A stretch of DNA of 28,927 nt from DATDAH01 sp036525535 (GCA_036525535.1 DATDAH010000034.1:1-28927); one strand, 5' to 3'; counted from the stretch's first letter, positions 1-7,779 are shown. Made by a program: numbers and translations. The notes: generated by a model from the sequence alone, not told the origin.

Positions 1-40
1 ACCTGACCAGGACGGATCGCTCCATCTGGTCTCAGCCGAC
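1..40. repeat. Imperfect direct repeat, copy 1
   Basis: Positions 1-40 align without gaps to positions 121-160 with 34 of 40 identical bases. The core at 11-40 matches 131-160 at 27 of 30. Similarity stops sharply after position 40. The first copy is in non-coding DNA and may continue to the left, outside the window. Confidence 0.6.
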
Positions 41-151
41 ACGGAGCCGAGCCGCCAGGCGAGGCGACCAGACAAGCACAGCGTCGCTGTTCGCCGAGCG
101 CAGCGAGGCGAACCGCATTCACCCGAAGAGGACGGAGCGTTCCATCTCGTC
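1..151. other. Non-coding stretch at the left edge
   Basis: No convincing coding region is seen here. The stretch lies downstream of the minus-strand prepilin peptidase gene. It contains one copy of a 40-base imperfect direct repeat and overlapping short inverted repeats: tcgctg at 84-89 pairs with cagcga at 101-106, and ttcgcc at 90-95 pairs with ggcgaa at 107-112. These could form alternative hairpins after the gene, but no T-run follows, so a classical rho-independent terminator cannot be claimed. Confidence 0.5.
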
Positions 152-160
152 TCAGCCGAC
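121..160. repeat. Imperfect direct repeat, copy 2, overlapping a gene end
   Basis: This is the second copy of the 40-base repeat, offset by exactly 120 bases from the first. It includes the stop codon (TGA, minus strand, 154-152) and the last two codons of the prepilin peptidase gene. The repeat may therefore be a small duplication of the 3' end of that gene and its trailer. Confidence 0.6.
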
Positions 161-844
161 GAGGGCGTCGCTGAACTGGATGGCCAGAAGGCAGCCGAGG
201 GCAAGGGCGGGGCCGAACGGGAACTCGGCCCGGCGGCCCCGCAGGAGGGCGAAGCCCACGCCGGCCAGGACACCCAGGCCGCTACCGAGCACCAGGGCCC
301 ACATGACCAGCCCCAGGACCTGGAACGGATCGGGGTAGATCCAGCCGAGGAAGAGTCCCATGAGCAGGGCCAGCTTCACGTCGCCGAAGCCCATGCCTCT
401 CGGGTAGATCAGGTGGGGCACCAACAGGAGCGTGAAGTAGGCGATCGATCCGATGAAGGCGTTGCGCACGAACACGACGTCGAAGCCCTCGATGAGCGAG
501 ACGAAGATGATCAGGGCCGCCGACATGGCCAGCGCCGGGAAGACGATCCGGTCGGGGATGCGGAAGTGCTCGAGGTCGATCATCGACACGACGACCAGCA
601 CGGCCGCCAGGAGCAGGAACGGCACCAGGACCGCACTGGCGCCCCACCGGAGCCCGGCGAGGACGAACGCGGCCGGCGTGAGGACCTGCACCGCCCGCTC
701 CCGGATGGTCGGGGTGATCGGTGACGCCTCGTCGCTGACGTACCCCACGGTGGCCATGGCCGGGACCTGCACGATCAGGCGCAGCAGGAAGGGACTCACG
801 AGCACGCCGAGGACGGCGGCTCCGACCACGATGGCGGCGTCCAT
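152..844 (-). CDS. Prepilin peptidase (A24 family), short form
   Basis: This is a 230-residue, very hydrophobic protein with about six to seven membrane segments. It matches the A24 aspartic peptidase family, which cleaves the leader of type IV pilins and related pseudopilins at the cytoplasmic membrane face. The two catalytic aspartates are visible: Asp90 in the segment MIDLEHFRIPD and Asp155 in the GMGFGDVKLA motif (the family GxGD signature). The N-terminal cytoplasmic domain of full-length PilD enzymes, with its four zinc-binding cysteines, is missing; only a vestige (GVLVSPFLLRLIVQVP, about residues 13-28) remains. N-methylation of the pilin is therefore uncertain. The ATG at 844 has no Shine-Dalgarno sequence but is preceded by TACATT and six bases, which suggests a leaderless transcript. 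M. tuberculosis has a comparable gene, Rv2551c, next to aroE. The adjoining DUF4388 gene suggests a pilus locus to the left. Confidence 0.88.
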   Translation of the reverse strand: MDAAIVVGAAVLGVLVSPFLLRLIVQVPAMATVGYVSDEASPITPTIRERAVQVLTPAAFVLAGLRWGASAVLVPFLLLAAVLVVVSMIDLEHFRIPDRIVFPALAMSAALIIFVSLIEGFDVVFVRNAFIGSIAYFTLLLVPHLIYPRGMGFGDVKLALLMGLFLGWIYPDPFQVLGLVMWALVLGSGLGVLAGVGFALLRGRRAEFPFGPALALGCLLAIQFSDALVG

Positions 845-850
845 CGGGTG

Positions 851-856
851 AATGTA
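851..856 (-). promoter_or_regulatory. Candidate -10 element of a leaderless promoter (prepilin peptidase)
   Basis: On the minus strand the hexamer TACATT is followed by six bases (CACCCG) and then the ATG at 844. A -10 box at -12 to -7 puts the transcription start on the A of the ATG. No purine-rich ribosome-binding site is present. No clear -35 was found. Confidence 0.5.
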
Positions 857-859
857 GGG

Positions 860-2017
860 CTAGGACTTGACCGAAGCGAGGAACCGGAGCAGCAGCTCTC
901 GGTCGATGGGCTCGTCACCCTCCTGGGCCACGGCCGCGAGGGCCGCCTCCCGCTCCTCGTCCGTGGTCGCCTTGGCCGCCGCGGCCACGGCTCGGGCCGC
1001 CGCCGGGCTCAGGTTCGACAGCTGGCGGGCCACTTCGGCCGCGTCGTTGCTGGCGCCGAGGATCGGGCTGGCCTCCGCGGGCTCCGGCGTCGGCGAGGCC
1101 TCGGACTGCGCCCGGGCGAACCCACCGTCGGACTCGACACCCACCGAGAAGTCGGCGAGGGCGTCGTACTCCGTCGAGCCGTCGGCGAAGGAGCCGTCGG
1201 CTCCGTTCGGCGAGGCGTCGACAGCCGAGCTCTCGTAGATCGCCGGGTCGCTCAGGCCGAAGCCCGCCGCGAACTCGTCGAGCTGAGCCCGGGCCGCGTT
1301 GGTCTCCTCGTCCGGGATCGACAGTACGGGGTCGGTTCCGATGAACACCGGAGGGACGTCGGCCGGCTCGGTCCCGAACGCAGGCTGGGCCAGGACGGCG
1401 GGCTCGGCGAAGGGCTCGTCGAAGCCGACCGGCTCGTCGGCGACGGCCTCGTCGACGGGATCGTCGGCGACGGTGATGTCGAGGTCGACGACGCCCAGCT
1501 CGATCAGGTCCTTGACGGCGCGGCTCACGGGGAGCTCGCCGAGGTCCATGGCGTCGCCCAGCGTGGCCACCGTGATGCCACCGGCGATGGCCGCCACGAG
1601 GCGCCACCGCTGCTTGTCCAGGACGACATCGGCCCGGGTGAGCTCCTGGCGCAGGGTCACCAGGGCCCGCGTGGTCGGAACGACCACCTCGATCTCACGC
1701 CACTCGGCCAGCTGGGCCTCGGCGTCGACCAGGATCCCGTCGAGCTCGGTCGGCTCGCCCGCGGGGTTCGCCAACTCGTCGCTGGCGAACGTGAAATGAC
1801 CGTCCTCGAAGCGGAGCAGCTCGAACATGGCCTCGGCCAGGCTCTCGGCCCGGGGGGCGTGGTCGACCGTGATCGTCGTCACCTTGCCCTCGTCGACCCA
1901 GACGCGGCCTGAGCCGCGGCTGCCCTCGAGTCGGAGCACGCCTGTCTTGCTGCCGGCTGCCAGCAGCCGGACGACCTCGGTGAGCTCGAACGTGTCGATC
2001 GTGCCCTGTAGCGCCAC
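860..2017 (-). CDS. DUF4388 domain protein (PatA-like N-terminus)
   Basis: This 385-residue protein opens with a DUF4388 domain (about residues 1-105: LQGTIDTFELTEVVRLLAAGSKTG, cut here to its hallmark TEVVRLL...KTGVLRL, then an EGKVTTI strand and FELLRFEDGHFTF). Such domains occur at the N-terminus of PatA-type and gliding/pilus-associated regulators. Residues about 110-180 look like a winged-helix segment. Residues about 185-340 are acidic and of low complexity, rich in Asp, Glu, Pro and Ala. The C-terminus (about 345-385) is a charged helical tail. The start is GTG at 2017, chosen because GGAGGA lies seven bases upstream and the DUF4388 domain begins at once. The stop lies 15 bases before the prepilin peptidase. 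A role in pilus or twitching regulation is inferred from domain and neighbour only; no biochemical function can be assigned. Confidence 0.75.
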   Translation of the reverse strand: MALQGTIDTFELTEVVRLLAAGSKTGVLRLEGSRGSGRVWVDEGKVTTITVDHAPRAESLAEAMFELLRFEDGHFTFASDELANPAGEPTELDGILVDAEAQLAEWREIEVVVPTTRALVTLRQELTRADVVLDKQRWRLVAAIAGGITVATLGDAMDLGELPVSRAVKDLIELGVVDLDITVADDPVDEAVADEPVGFDEPFAEPAVLAQPAFGTEPADVPPVFIGTDPVLSIPDEETNAARAQLDEFAAGFGLSDPAIYESSAVDASPNGADGSFADGSTEYDALADFSVGVESDGGFARAQSEASPTPEPAEASPILGASNDAAEVARQLSNLSPAAARAVAAAAKATTDEEREAALAAVAQEGDEPIDRELLLRFLASVKS

Positions 2018-2075
2018 GGGACTTCCTCCAGATGGACCTGTGCTCCTTCACCATCGGCCGCGTCCCGCCTGGAGT

Positions 2076-2909
2076 TCAGGTTTTGCGCGTTATTGCCTCT
2101 CGGGCGGCTCGGCCCATCTCCGCCACCGGGGCCTCGACGCCTGTCCAGAGGGTGAAGGCGTGGGCCGCCTGGTGCACGAGCATCCCCACCCCGTCCACGG
2201 TGCGGGCGCCCGCCGACCGCGCTGCGGCCAGCAGGCCGGTCTCGGCCGGCTCGTACACGAGATCGACCACGACGTGGCCCTGGCGCAGCAGGGAGGGATC
2301 CAGGGGAAGGGCCGCGTCGGGCGAGGGGGCACCCATGCCCACCGAGGTGGCGTTGACCACGACGTCGTAGTCCGGAGCGTCGGAGGCATCGGCGAGGCGG
2401 GCGTCCCGGCCACCCAGCAGGACCGCGGCCTCGGCCCGCTCCTCGGACCGATTGGCGATGCCCACCTCGGCCGCCCCGGCGTCGACCAGCGCCCGGACGA
2501 CCGCCCGGGCCGCCCCACCGGCCCCGAGGACCAACACGCGGGTGCCCACCAGGTCCACCGACGCGGCCGTGAGGGCGTCGACGAACCCGAGGCCGTCGGT
2601 GTTGGCGCCCAGCAGGCGATCGCCGTCCCGCACGACGCAATTCACCGCGCCCAGGGTCGCGGCCTCGTGGCGCACGTCGTCCAGGTACGCCATCACCGCC
2701 GCCTTGTGGGGCATGGTCACCGACAACCCGAGCAGGTCGAGCGCCCGGGTGCCGGCGATGGCCGCCCCGAGCTCGGCGGGCCTGACCGGCAGGGCCACGA
2801 ACACACCGTCGAAGCCCGTCGCCGCGAAGGCGGCGTTGTGGATGGTCGGCGAGAGCGAATGGGCGACGGGGTCGCCGATGACCGCGGCGACCCGGGTCGC
2901 CCCGCCCAC
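2076..2909 (-). CDS. aroE: Shikimate dehydrogenase
   Basis: This enzyme reduces 3-dehydroshikimate to shikimate with NADPH in the aromatic amino-acid pathway (cytoplasm). From the GTG at 2909 the protein has 277 residues, the normal family length. Visible hallmarks are SLSP (18-21) for shikimate binding, the catalytic Lys69 in SVTMPHKA, Asn90 and the NTDG motif with Asp105, the dinucleotide loop GAGGAA (about 130), NATSVGM, and the C-terminal VDGVGMLVHQAA. Two starts compete: GTG at 2909 and TTG at 2915, which would overlap the mltG stop as TTGA. Both give the conserved VAAVIGDPVAHS at the N-terminus, whereas longer starts would read through the mltG 3' end and add unconserved sequence. It is very probably translated from the alaS-ruvX-mltG-aroE transcript. 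Confidence 0.93.
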   Translation of the reverse strand: MGGATRVAAVIGDPVAHSLSPTIHNAAFAATGFDGVFVALPVRPAELGAAIAGTRALDLLGLSVTMPHKAAVMAYLDDVRHEAATLGAVNCVVRDGDRLLGANTDGLGFVDALTAASVDLVGTRVLVLGAGGAARAVVRALVDAGAAEVGIANRSEERAEAAVLLGGRDARLADASDAPDYDVVVNATSVGMGAPSPDAALPLDPSLLRQGHVVVDLVYEPAETGLLAAARSAGARTVDGVGMLVHQAAHAFTLWTGVEAPVAEMGRAAREAITRKT

Positions 2910-2911
2910 GC

Positions 2912-4138
2912 TCAACAAAGCCCGGCCGCCTGGCACTGGGCCTTGGCTTCGAGGAACTCGGCATAGGTGTTGGTGAACGTGTGGTGCCCGGCCTCGTCGG
3001 ACAACACGTAGTAGCGCCACTCCCCTGCCGCGGGCGCCACGGCGGCCTCCAGCGAGGCCCGACCGGGCACGGCGATCGGCGTCGGCGGCAGGCCGGCCAC
3101 CTCGCGCAGGTTGTACGGGGAGTCGGTGGCCAGCTCGCTGGCGAGGGTGGCCGGGTGACCGAGGGCGTAGTTGAGGGACGCGTCGATGCCGAGCACCATG
3201 CCGTCGGCCAAGCGGTTGTAGATGACCCGGGCCATCTTGGGCCGCTCCTCGGGCACGCGGGCCTCCCGCTCGATCAGCGAGGCGACGATGATCGCCTGGT
3301 AGGGCGTGATGTTGACGGCACCACCCGTGGCCTGCCTGATCCGGTTGGTGGCATCTCCGATGCCGGCCTCGCCCGCGATCTGATCGAACCGGCGCACCAT
3401 GTCGGTGAGCAGCACGTTGACGCCCTGGTCCTGCTCCACCCGATAGGTGTCGGGGAAGAGGAGCCCCTCGAGGTTTCCCGTGTTCGCCGGCTGGAACTGT
3501 GACCGCACCGACCCGCTGAGCAGGATCTCCATGATCCGCTGCTGGTGGTATCGGGGGATGCCGTGCTCCGGGTCCACGATGCGTTGGACGACCGGGCCCG
3601 GTGCGGGCAGGCCGGCGCCGGCGAACACGCTGTAGCCCTCGGGGACCGTCACCTGATCGAAGGGGATCTCGCCCGGCCCGGCGTCGAGGACCGCGATGGC
3701 CTCGTCGAAGGACGAGTTCTCGCGCAGCACGTAGCGCCCGGCCAGCCAGTCCCCGGCGTCCTTCACCTTGAGGTAGGCGCTGAAGATGGTGGCGTCGGTG
3801 ATGACCTCGGCCTGCTCCAGGAGATCGGCGATGTCGCCCGCACCAGTGCCCTCAGGGATGATCAGCTCGACCTCGTCCCCTGGGTCCCCGGGCGGGTCGA
3901 TCTGGCGGGAGACGTAGAACCCGGCGGCGCCGACCAGGACCACGGTCACGAGGGCGAAGGTGGCCAGCACGGCCGGCCACCGGCGGTGCCGGGGCCCGGC
4001 CAGGGCGCGCTCCTCGCGCCGGGTGAGGGGCTCGTCACCGGGGGGCAGCTCCGGGGCGTCGTCGGTGTCGAGCACCTCGGGGCCCGGCCGGTCCTGGAAC
4101 ATCGTGGGCGGCTGGGGGGCTTCAGGGGTGTCCGTCAT
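2912..4138 (-). CDS. mltG: Endolytic murein transglycosylase MltG (YceG-like)
   Basis: This 408-residue membrane-anchored protein belongs to the MltG/YceG family, which cleaves nascent glycan strands and is thought to set their length. Residues 1-52 form a cytoplasmic, acidic and proline-rich tail ending in a basic stretch (RHRR). One membrane helix spans about 54-76. A LysM-like region follows (about 88-155), then the catalytic domain with EGLLFPDTY (about 224-232), ASLIEREA containing the catalytic Glu290, YNRL, and GLPPTPI...PG near the C-terminus. The C-terminal H-x-F-x-x-T segment is also typical. The ATG at 4138 overlaps the end of ruvX by 17 bases. The cytoplasmic tail is longer than in E. 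coli, as is common in actinobacteria. Confidence 0.93.
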   Translation of the reverse strand: MTDTPEAPQPPTMFQDRPGPEVLDTDDAPELPPGDEPLTRREERALAGPRHRRWPAVLATFALVTVVLVGAAGFYVSRQIDPPGDPGDEVELIIPEGTGAGDIADLLEQAEVITDATIFSAYLKVKDAGDWLAGRYVLRENSSFDEAIAVLDAGPGEIPFDQVTVPEGYSVFAGAGLPAPGPVVQRIVDPEHGIPRYHQQRIMEILLSGSVRSQFQPANTGNLEGLLFPDTYRVEQDQGVNVLLTDMVRRFDQIAGEAGIGDATNRIRQATGGAVNITPYQAIIVASLIEREARVPEERPKMARVIYNRLADGMVLGIDASLNYALGHPATLASELATDSPYNLREVAGLPPTPIAVPGRASLEAAVAPAAGEWRYYVLSDEAGHHTFTNTYAEFLEAKAQCQAAGLC

Positions 4139-4568
4139 CGTCCTCGGGGGCAGCGGCGGAGCGGGCGTCGAGCCAGGCCTGCAGGAGGACGGACGCAGCC
4201 ACCTGATCGATCACTTGCCGGCGGCGGCGGCCCGTCACCCCCTGCTCGCGCAGCACCCGCTCAGCAGTCACGGTGGTGAGCCGTTCATCGTAGGTCTCCA
4301 CCGGTACGGAGAGCACGGCGGCCAGGCGCTCGACCTCGGCCAGGGCCTTCTCGGCCGCGGGCCCGATCGAGCCGTCGAGGGAGAGGGGAAGGCCGACGAC
4401 GACGAGCTCGGCCTCGACCTCGGCGACCAGGTCGGCGATGCGGCGATGGTCCTGGCGCTCGTCGCCGCCGCGCTCGACCTTGGTCCACGGGGTGGCGACG
4501 GTGCCGCCGCTGTCAGAGAGGGCGATGCCGATGCGGGCGTCGCCGAGGTCGACGCCGACAGCCCTCAC
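4122..4568 (-). CDS. ruvX: Putative pre-16S rRNA nuclease YqgF/RuvX
   Basis: This 148-residue protein has the RNase H-like fold of the YqgF family, which finishes 16S rRNA 5'-end processing. The three acidic active-site residues are visible: Asp7 in VGVDLGDARIG, Glu95 in YDERLTT and Asp121 in the VIDQVAAS helix. The GTG start at 4568 overlaps the alaS stop as GTGA, so the two genes are probably translationally coupled. The order alaS-ruvX-mltG-aroE is a conserved actinobacterial cluster. Family members have also been annotated as Holliday-junction resolvases; that older name is less well supported. Confidence 0.92.
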   Translation of the reverse strand: MRAVGVDLGDARIGIALSDSGGTVATPWTKVERGGDERQDHRRIADLVAEVEAELVVVGLPLSLDGSIGPAAEKALAEVERLAAVLSVPVETYDERLTTVTAERVLREQGVTGRRRRQVIDQVAASVLLQAWLDARSAAAPEDDDGHP

Positions 4569-7123
4569 GACAACCCGGCGGCGTCCCGGGCCTGGTCGAG
4601 GGCGTCATCGATCTTCCCCGGGTCCCGGCCGCCGGCCACGGCCAGATCCGGGGCCTTGCCCCCACCTCCGCCAACGGTCTTGGCCGCGTCGGCGATGAGC
4701 TCGCCCGCGTTCAGTCCGCTGTCCGGGGTGACAGCGGCGACCAAGCCGACGCCGCCCCCGTCGGGCTCGCCGATGATGACCACCGCCCGGACGCCGTCCC
4801 TGTCCCGGACGGCCACCGCGAGGTCGCGCAGGCCGTCCCGGTCCAGGCCGTCGACCCGGGCCACGACGACCCCGTCCGCCGCCGACGCGGCCAGGGCGCC
4901 GGCCTGGCCCGTGGCCGTCTGGCGCTTCAGCGCCTTGACCTCGCCCCGCAGCGCCTTGAGCTCCTCCAGGCGCTTGTCGATGCCGGTGACCAGCTCGTCG
5001 GGAGCGACCCCCAGGCGGTCGGCAGCCCCGGCCAGCAGGTCCTCGTCCCGGCGGAGGCGGTCGACGGTGCCCAGCCCGGTCACGGCTTCTATGCGGCGCA
5101 GGTTCGAGCCGATCGAGCCCTCGGACACGACCTTCACCGGCCCGATCTGGCCGAGCGCGGTGACGTGCGTGCCACCACAGAGCTCCGTCGAGTGGGGTCC
5201 GGCCTCGAGCACCCGCACGCGGTCGCCGTACTTGTCGCCGAAGAACGCGATCGCGCCGAGGGCCTCGGCCGCCGCCTTGTCCATCTCGGTGTGCCTCACC
5301 TCGGCGTCGGTGAGGATCTCCCGGTTGGCCAAGTCTTCGATCGCGGCGATCTGCTCGGCGGAGACCGGCTCGAAGTGACTGAAGTCGAAGCGCAGCCGGT
5401 CGGGCGCGACGAGCGAGCCCTGCTGCTTGACGTGGTCGCCGAGGACCTCACGGAGCGCCCAGTGGAGGATGTGGGTTCCGGTGTGGTTCCGGCGAATGGC
5501 ATCACGGCGCTCGACGTCGATGGCCGCGTGGGCCACTTGGCCGACCTCGATCTCACCGTCGACCGAGGCGTGGTGGAAGACGACGCCGGGCGGCCCATAC
5601 GTCGTGTCCGTCACCTGGGCCCGTCCGGTACCGGTGGTGATCGAGCCGGTGTCGCCGACCTGGCCACCCGACTCCGCGTAGAAGGGCGTCTGCGCCAGCA
5701 CGATCACCGGGTCGCCGTCGCGGTCGAGGACGGCGAGCACCGGCGCGTCGACCTCGTTGTGCTCGCGGCCGACGAACTCGGTCACCGGGAGGTCCAGGTC
5801 ATGGGCTCCGGCGGGCCCCTGCACCTTGCGCTGGTTGGCTTTGGCCCGCTGGCGCTGCTCGGCCATGGCGCCGTCGAAGCCGGCCTGGTCGACCTCCACG
5901 CCCTGCTCGGCCACGATCTCCTGGGTCACCTCGAGCGGGAACCCGTAGGTGTCGTGGAGCTGGAAGGCCACGTCGCCCGGCAGCGCCTGGCCCGGTTCCA
6001 GCTTCTCCAGCGCGGTCTCGAGGATCGCCGACCCCGTGCGCAGCGTCTCTCGGAAGCGGGTCTCCTCCCGCTCGATGGTCTGGCGCACCACGGCGTGGCT
6101 TTCGACCAGCTCGGGGTAGTCGTCGGCCATGATGGCCACGACCTCGTCGACCAGGGCGGGCGTGATCACCTCATCCACGCCGAGCAGGTAGGCGTGGCGT
6201 ACCGCTCGGCGGATGATGCGGCGAAGGACGTAGCCCCGCTCCTCGTTGCTGGGGATGACCCCGTCGTTCACGAGGAAGGTCATGGCCCGCGCGTGATCGG
6301 CCAGGATGCGCAGCGAGACGTCGGTGCGCTCGTCGCCGCCATAGGCCACGCCGCTGAGGGCGCTGGCCTTGGTGATCAGGCGGCGGAACTCGTCGGTGTG
6401 GAAGATGGAGTCCTCGTCCTGCAGCACGGTGAGGATGCGCTCCAGGCCCGCCCCGGTGTCGATGCTGGGTTCGGGCAGCGGCGCGCGGGAGCCGTCGGCG
6501 TGCTGGTCGTACTGCATGAAGACGAGGTTCCAGATCTCGACGAAGCGCTCCGCACCGCCGTGGGCCGGCCCGCCGGCCTCGCCGTACTCGTCGCCCATGT
6601 CCCAGAAGATCTCCGAGCTCGGCCCGCAGGGGCCGGTGTCGGCCATCTGCCAGAAGTTGTCCTCGTCCAGGCGCTGGATGCGCTCCCGGGGCAGGCCGAC
6701 GATGTCGTGCCAGATGGCTTCGGCCTCGTCGTCGGTGGTGTGGACGGTGACCCAGAGGCGGTCGGGATCGAGGTCGAGGACCTCGGTCACGAACTCCCAG
6801 GCGAGGGGGATGGCCCGCTCCTTGAAGTAGTCGCCGAAGCTGAAGTTCCCCAGCATCTCGAAGAAGGTCAGATGGCGCTTCGTCCGTCCGATCTCGTCGA
6901 GGTCGTTGTGCTTTCCCCCGGCGCGAACGCATTTCTGCACGGACACCGCGCGCGGCCACGGAGCCGGCTCCTCGCCCACGAAGTAAGGCTTGAAGGGCAC
7001 CATCCCGGCCACCGTGAAGAGCACCGTCCTGTCGTGCGGGATCAGGCTGGCCGAGGGCACGACGGTGTGGCCCCGCTCCTCGAAGAAGCCGATGAAGGCT
7101 TTGCGCAGCTGGTTGGCGTCCAT
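4565..7123 (-). CDS. alaS: Alanyl-tRNA synthetase
   Basis: This 852-residue class II synthetase charges tRNA-Ala and edits mis-acylated Ser and Gly. The N-terminal catalytic core opens with NQLRKAFIGFFEERGH and contains VFTVAGMVPFKPYF-like and KHNDLDEIGRTKRH segments. The middle carries the tRNA-recognition helices. The editing domain has the metal-binding HTGTH motif (about residue 545) and CGGTH (about 650). The C-terminal C-Ala/DHHA1 region ends with a glycine-rich GGGGGKAPDLAVAGG stretch. The ATG at 7123 is chosen because it gives the family N-terminus MDANQLRKAF; a ten-residue upstream extension is not conserved. A purine-rich GGGGCGG lies just upstream, and a TANNNT hexamer lies ten bases before the ATG, so a short-leader promoter is possible. 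Confidence 0.96.
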   Translation of the reverse strand: MDANQLRKAFIGFFEERGHTVVPSASLIPHDRTVLFTVAGMVPFKPYFVGEEPAPWPRAVSVQKCVRAGGKHNDLDEIGRTKRHLTFFEMLGNFSFGDYFKERAIPLAWEFVTEVLDLDPDRLWVTVHTTDDEAEAIWHDIVGLPRERIQRLDEDNFWQMADTGPCGPSSEIFWDMGDEYGEAGGPAHGGAERFVEIWNLVFMQYDQHADGSRAPLPEPSIDTGAGLERILTVLQDEDSIFHTDEFRRLITKASALSGVAYGGDERTDVSLRILADHARAMTFLVNDGVIPSNEERGYVLRRIIRRAVRHAYLLGVDEVITPALVDEVVAIMADDYPELVESHAVVRQTIEREETRFRETLRTGSAILETALEKLEPGQALPGDVAFQLHDTYGFPLEVTQEIVAEQGVEVDQAGFDGAMAEQRQRAKANQRKVQGPAGAHDLDLPVTEFVGREHNEVDAPVLAVLDRDGDPVIVLAQTPFYAESGGQVGDTGSITTGTGRAQVTDTTYGPPGVVFHHASVDGEIEVGQVAHAAIDVERRDAIRRNHTGTHILHWALREVLGDHVKQQGSLVAPDRLRFDFSHFEPVSAEQIAAIEDLANREILTDAEVRHTEMDKAAAEALGAIAFFGDKYGDRVRVLEAGPHSTELCGGTHVTALGQIGPVKVVSEGSIGSNLRRIEAVTGLGTVDRLRRDEDLLAGAADRLGVAPDELVTGIDKRLEELKALRGEVKALKRQTATGQAGALAASAADGVVVARVDGLDRDGLRDLAVAVRDRDGVRAVVIIGEPDGGGVGLVAAVTPDSGLNAGELIADAAKTVGGGGGKAPDLAVAGGRDPGKIDDALDQARDAAGLS

Positions 7124-7133
7124 GGTCCGCCCC

Positions 7134-7139
7134 AGCCTA
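7134..7139 (-). promoter_or_regulatory. Possible -10 element upstream of alaS
   Basis: The minus-strand hexamer TAGGCT ends ten bases before the alaS ATG. A transcript from it would have a leader of only a few bases. This is weaker than the other cases in the window because the intervening GGGGCGG could be an ordinary ribosome-binding site. Confidence 0.25.
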
Positions 7140-7162
7140 CGGGCGGGGCCCAACCCGACCGT

Positions 7163-7414
7163 TCAGGTATCGGCGCCGGTGCGGACCTGGAGCTGCTCGT
7201 TCAGCTCGGCCTCCCGCTGGCTCATGGCCGTCCGACCCTCGGCCACGGCCTTGCGCAGGTCGACGCCCAAGGCCCGAAGGGCGTCGGCCAGGTCGGTCGC
7301 CATCCGTTCCGGCCGCAGGCGATCCGCTCGTCGCCGCAGGGAGCGCTGGGTGCGGAGCACGGCCAGCACGCCGACGGTGATCCCGAGCATGAGCCAGACC
7401 AGTCGCTTGATCAC
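7163..7414 (-). CDS. Small membrane protein of unknown function
   Basis: This 83-residue protein has one N-terminal membrane segment (about residues 4-20, RLVWLMLGITVGVLAVL). A basic stretch (RTQRSLRRRADRLRPER) and then an amphipathic, charged helical region follow (about 40-75). It should sit in the membrane with its C-terminus in the cytoplasm. The GTG start at 7414 overlaps the stop of the upstream DUF948-like gene as GTGA, so the two are probably made together. Small proteins at this position before alaS are common in actinobacteria. I do not recognise a defined function. Confidence 0.75.
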   Translation of the reverse strand: MIKRLVWLMLGITVGVLAVLRTQRSLRRRADRLRPERMATDLADALRALGVDLRKAVAEGRTAMSQREAELNEQLQVRTGADT

Positions 7415-7779
7415 CGCGAGTGCCTCCGGACGCCCCGGAAGCGGCGATAGGCCTGGTTGGCACCCGTGGCCAGGGCCAGGCCCTTGACCACGGGTGTGCC
7501 CACGGTCAGGTACGCCAGTTTGGAGGCCGAGTCCATCGTCCCGGTCACCGACTCGGCCGCCCCGAGGACGTTGTCGATGCGGGCCAGCTCGGCGTTCGTG
7601 CTCCGGACCGTCTCATGCAAGTCCTCGACCACGGCCACGCTCTCCACCCGCAGGGCCTCGACGGTGGTGCGCAGGTCCCGGACCGTGCGCAGCAGGGCGA
7701 CCACCACCCCGATGAGCACGGTGAGGGTGATTCCCGCGGCGACGGCGACGACCAGTGCCGCGACTTCCGTGCCGCTCAT
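7411..7779 (-). CDS. DUF948-like membrane protein
   Basis: This 122-residue protein has an N-terminal membrane helix (about 6-30, VAALVVAVAAGITLTVLIGV). A coiled-coil-prone segment follows (about 31-75, with RTVRDLRTTVEALR and LHETVRSTNAELARID). A short hydrophobic stretch and a basic C-terminus (RRFRGVRRHSR) complete it. The pattern fits DUF948, a family of single-pass proteins with an extended helix and no established biochemical role. The ATG at 7779 overlaps the rarA stop as ATGA, which fixes the start; an upstream in-frame extension would lie wholly inside rarA and is not hydrophobic. The 83-residue protein is coupled downstream. The pair may form a membrane complex, but this is inference. 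Confidence 0.75.
   Translation of the reverse strand: MSGTEVAALVVAVAAGITLTVLIGVVVALLRTVRDLRTTVEALRVESVAVVEDLHETVRSTNAELARIDNVLGAAESVTGTMDSASKLAYLTVGTPVVKGLALATGANQAYRRFRGVRRHSR

Noticed and set aside
848..1912. Plus-strand open frame of about 350 codons opposite the DUF4388 gene
   Set aside because: Shadow frame without recognisable domain; the minus-strand gene has a good ribosome-binding site and a family match.
7124..7162. T-box or other tRNA-sensing leader before alaS (and before hisS or aspS)
   Set aside because: The gaps are too short and no T-box motif is visible.
5165..7450. Very long plus-strand open frame (about 760 codons) opposite alaS
   Set aside because: It is antisense to a well-conserved gene, has an Arg/Gly/Asp/Val/His-rich composition typical of reverse frames in GC-rich coding DNA, and shows no domain.
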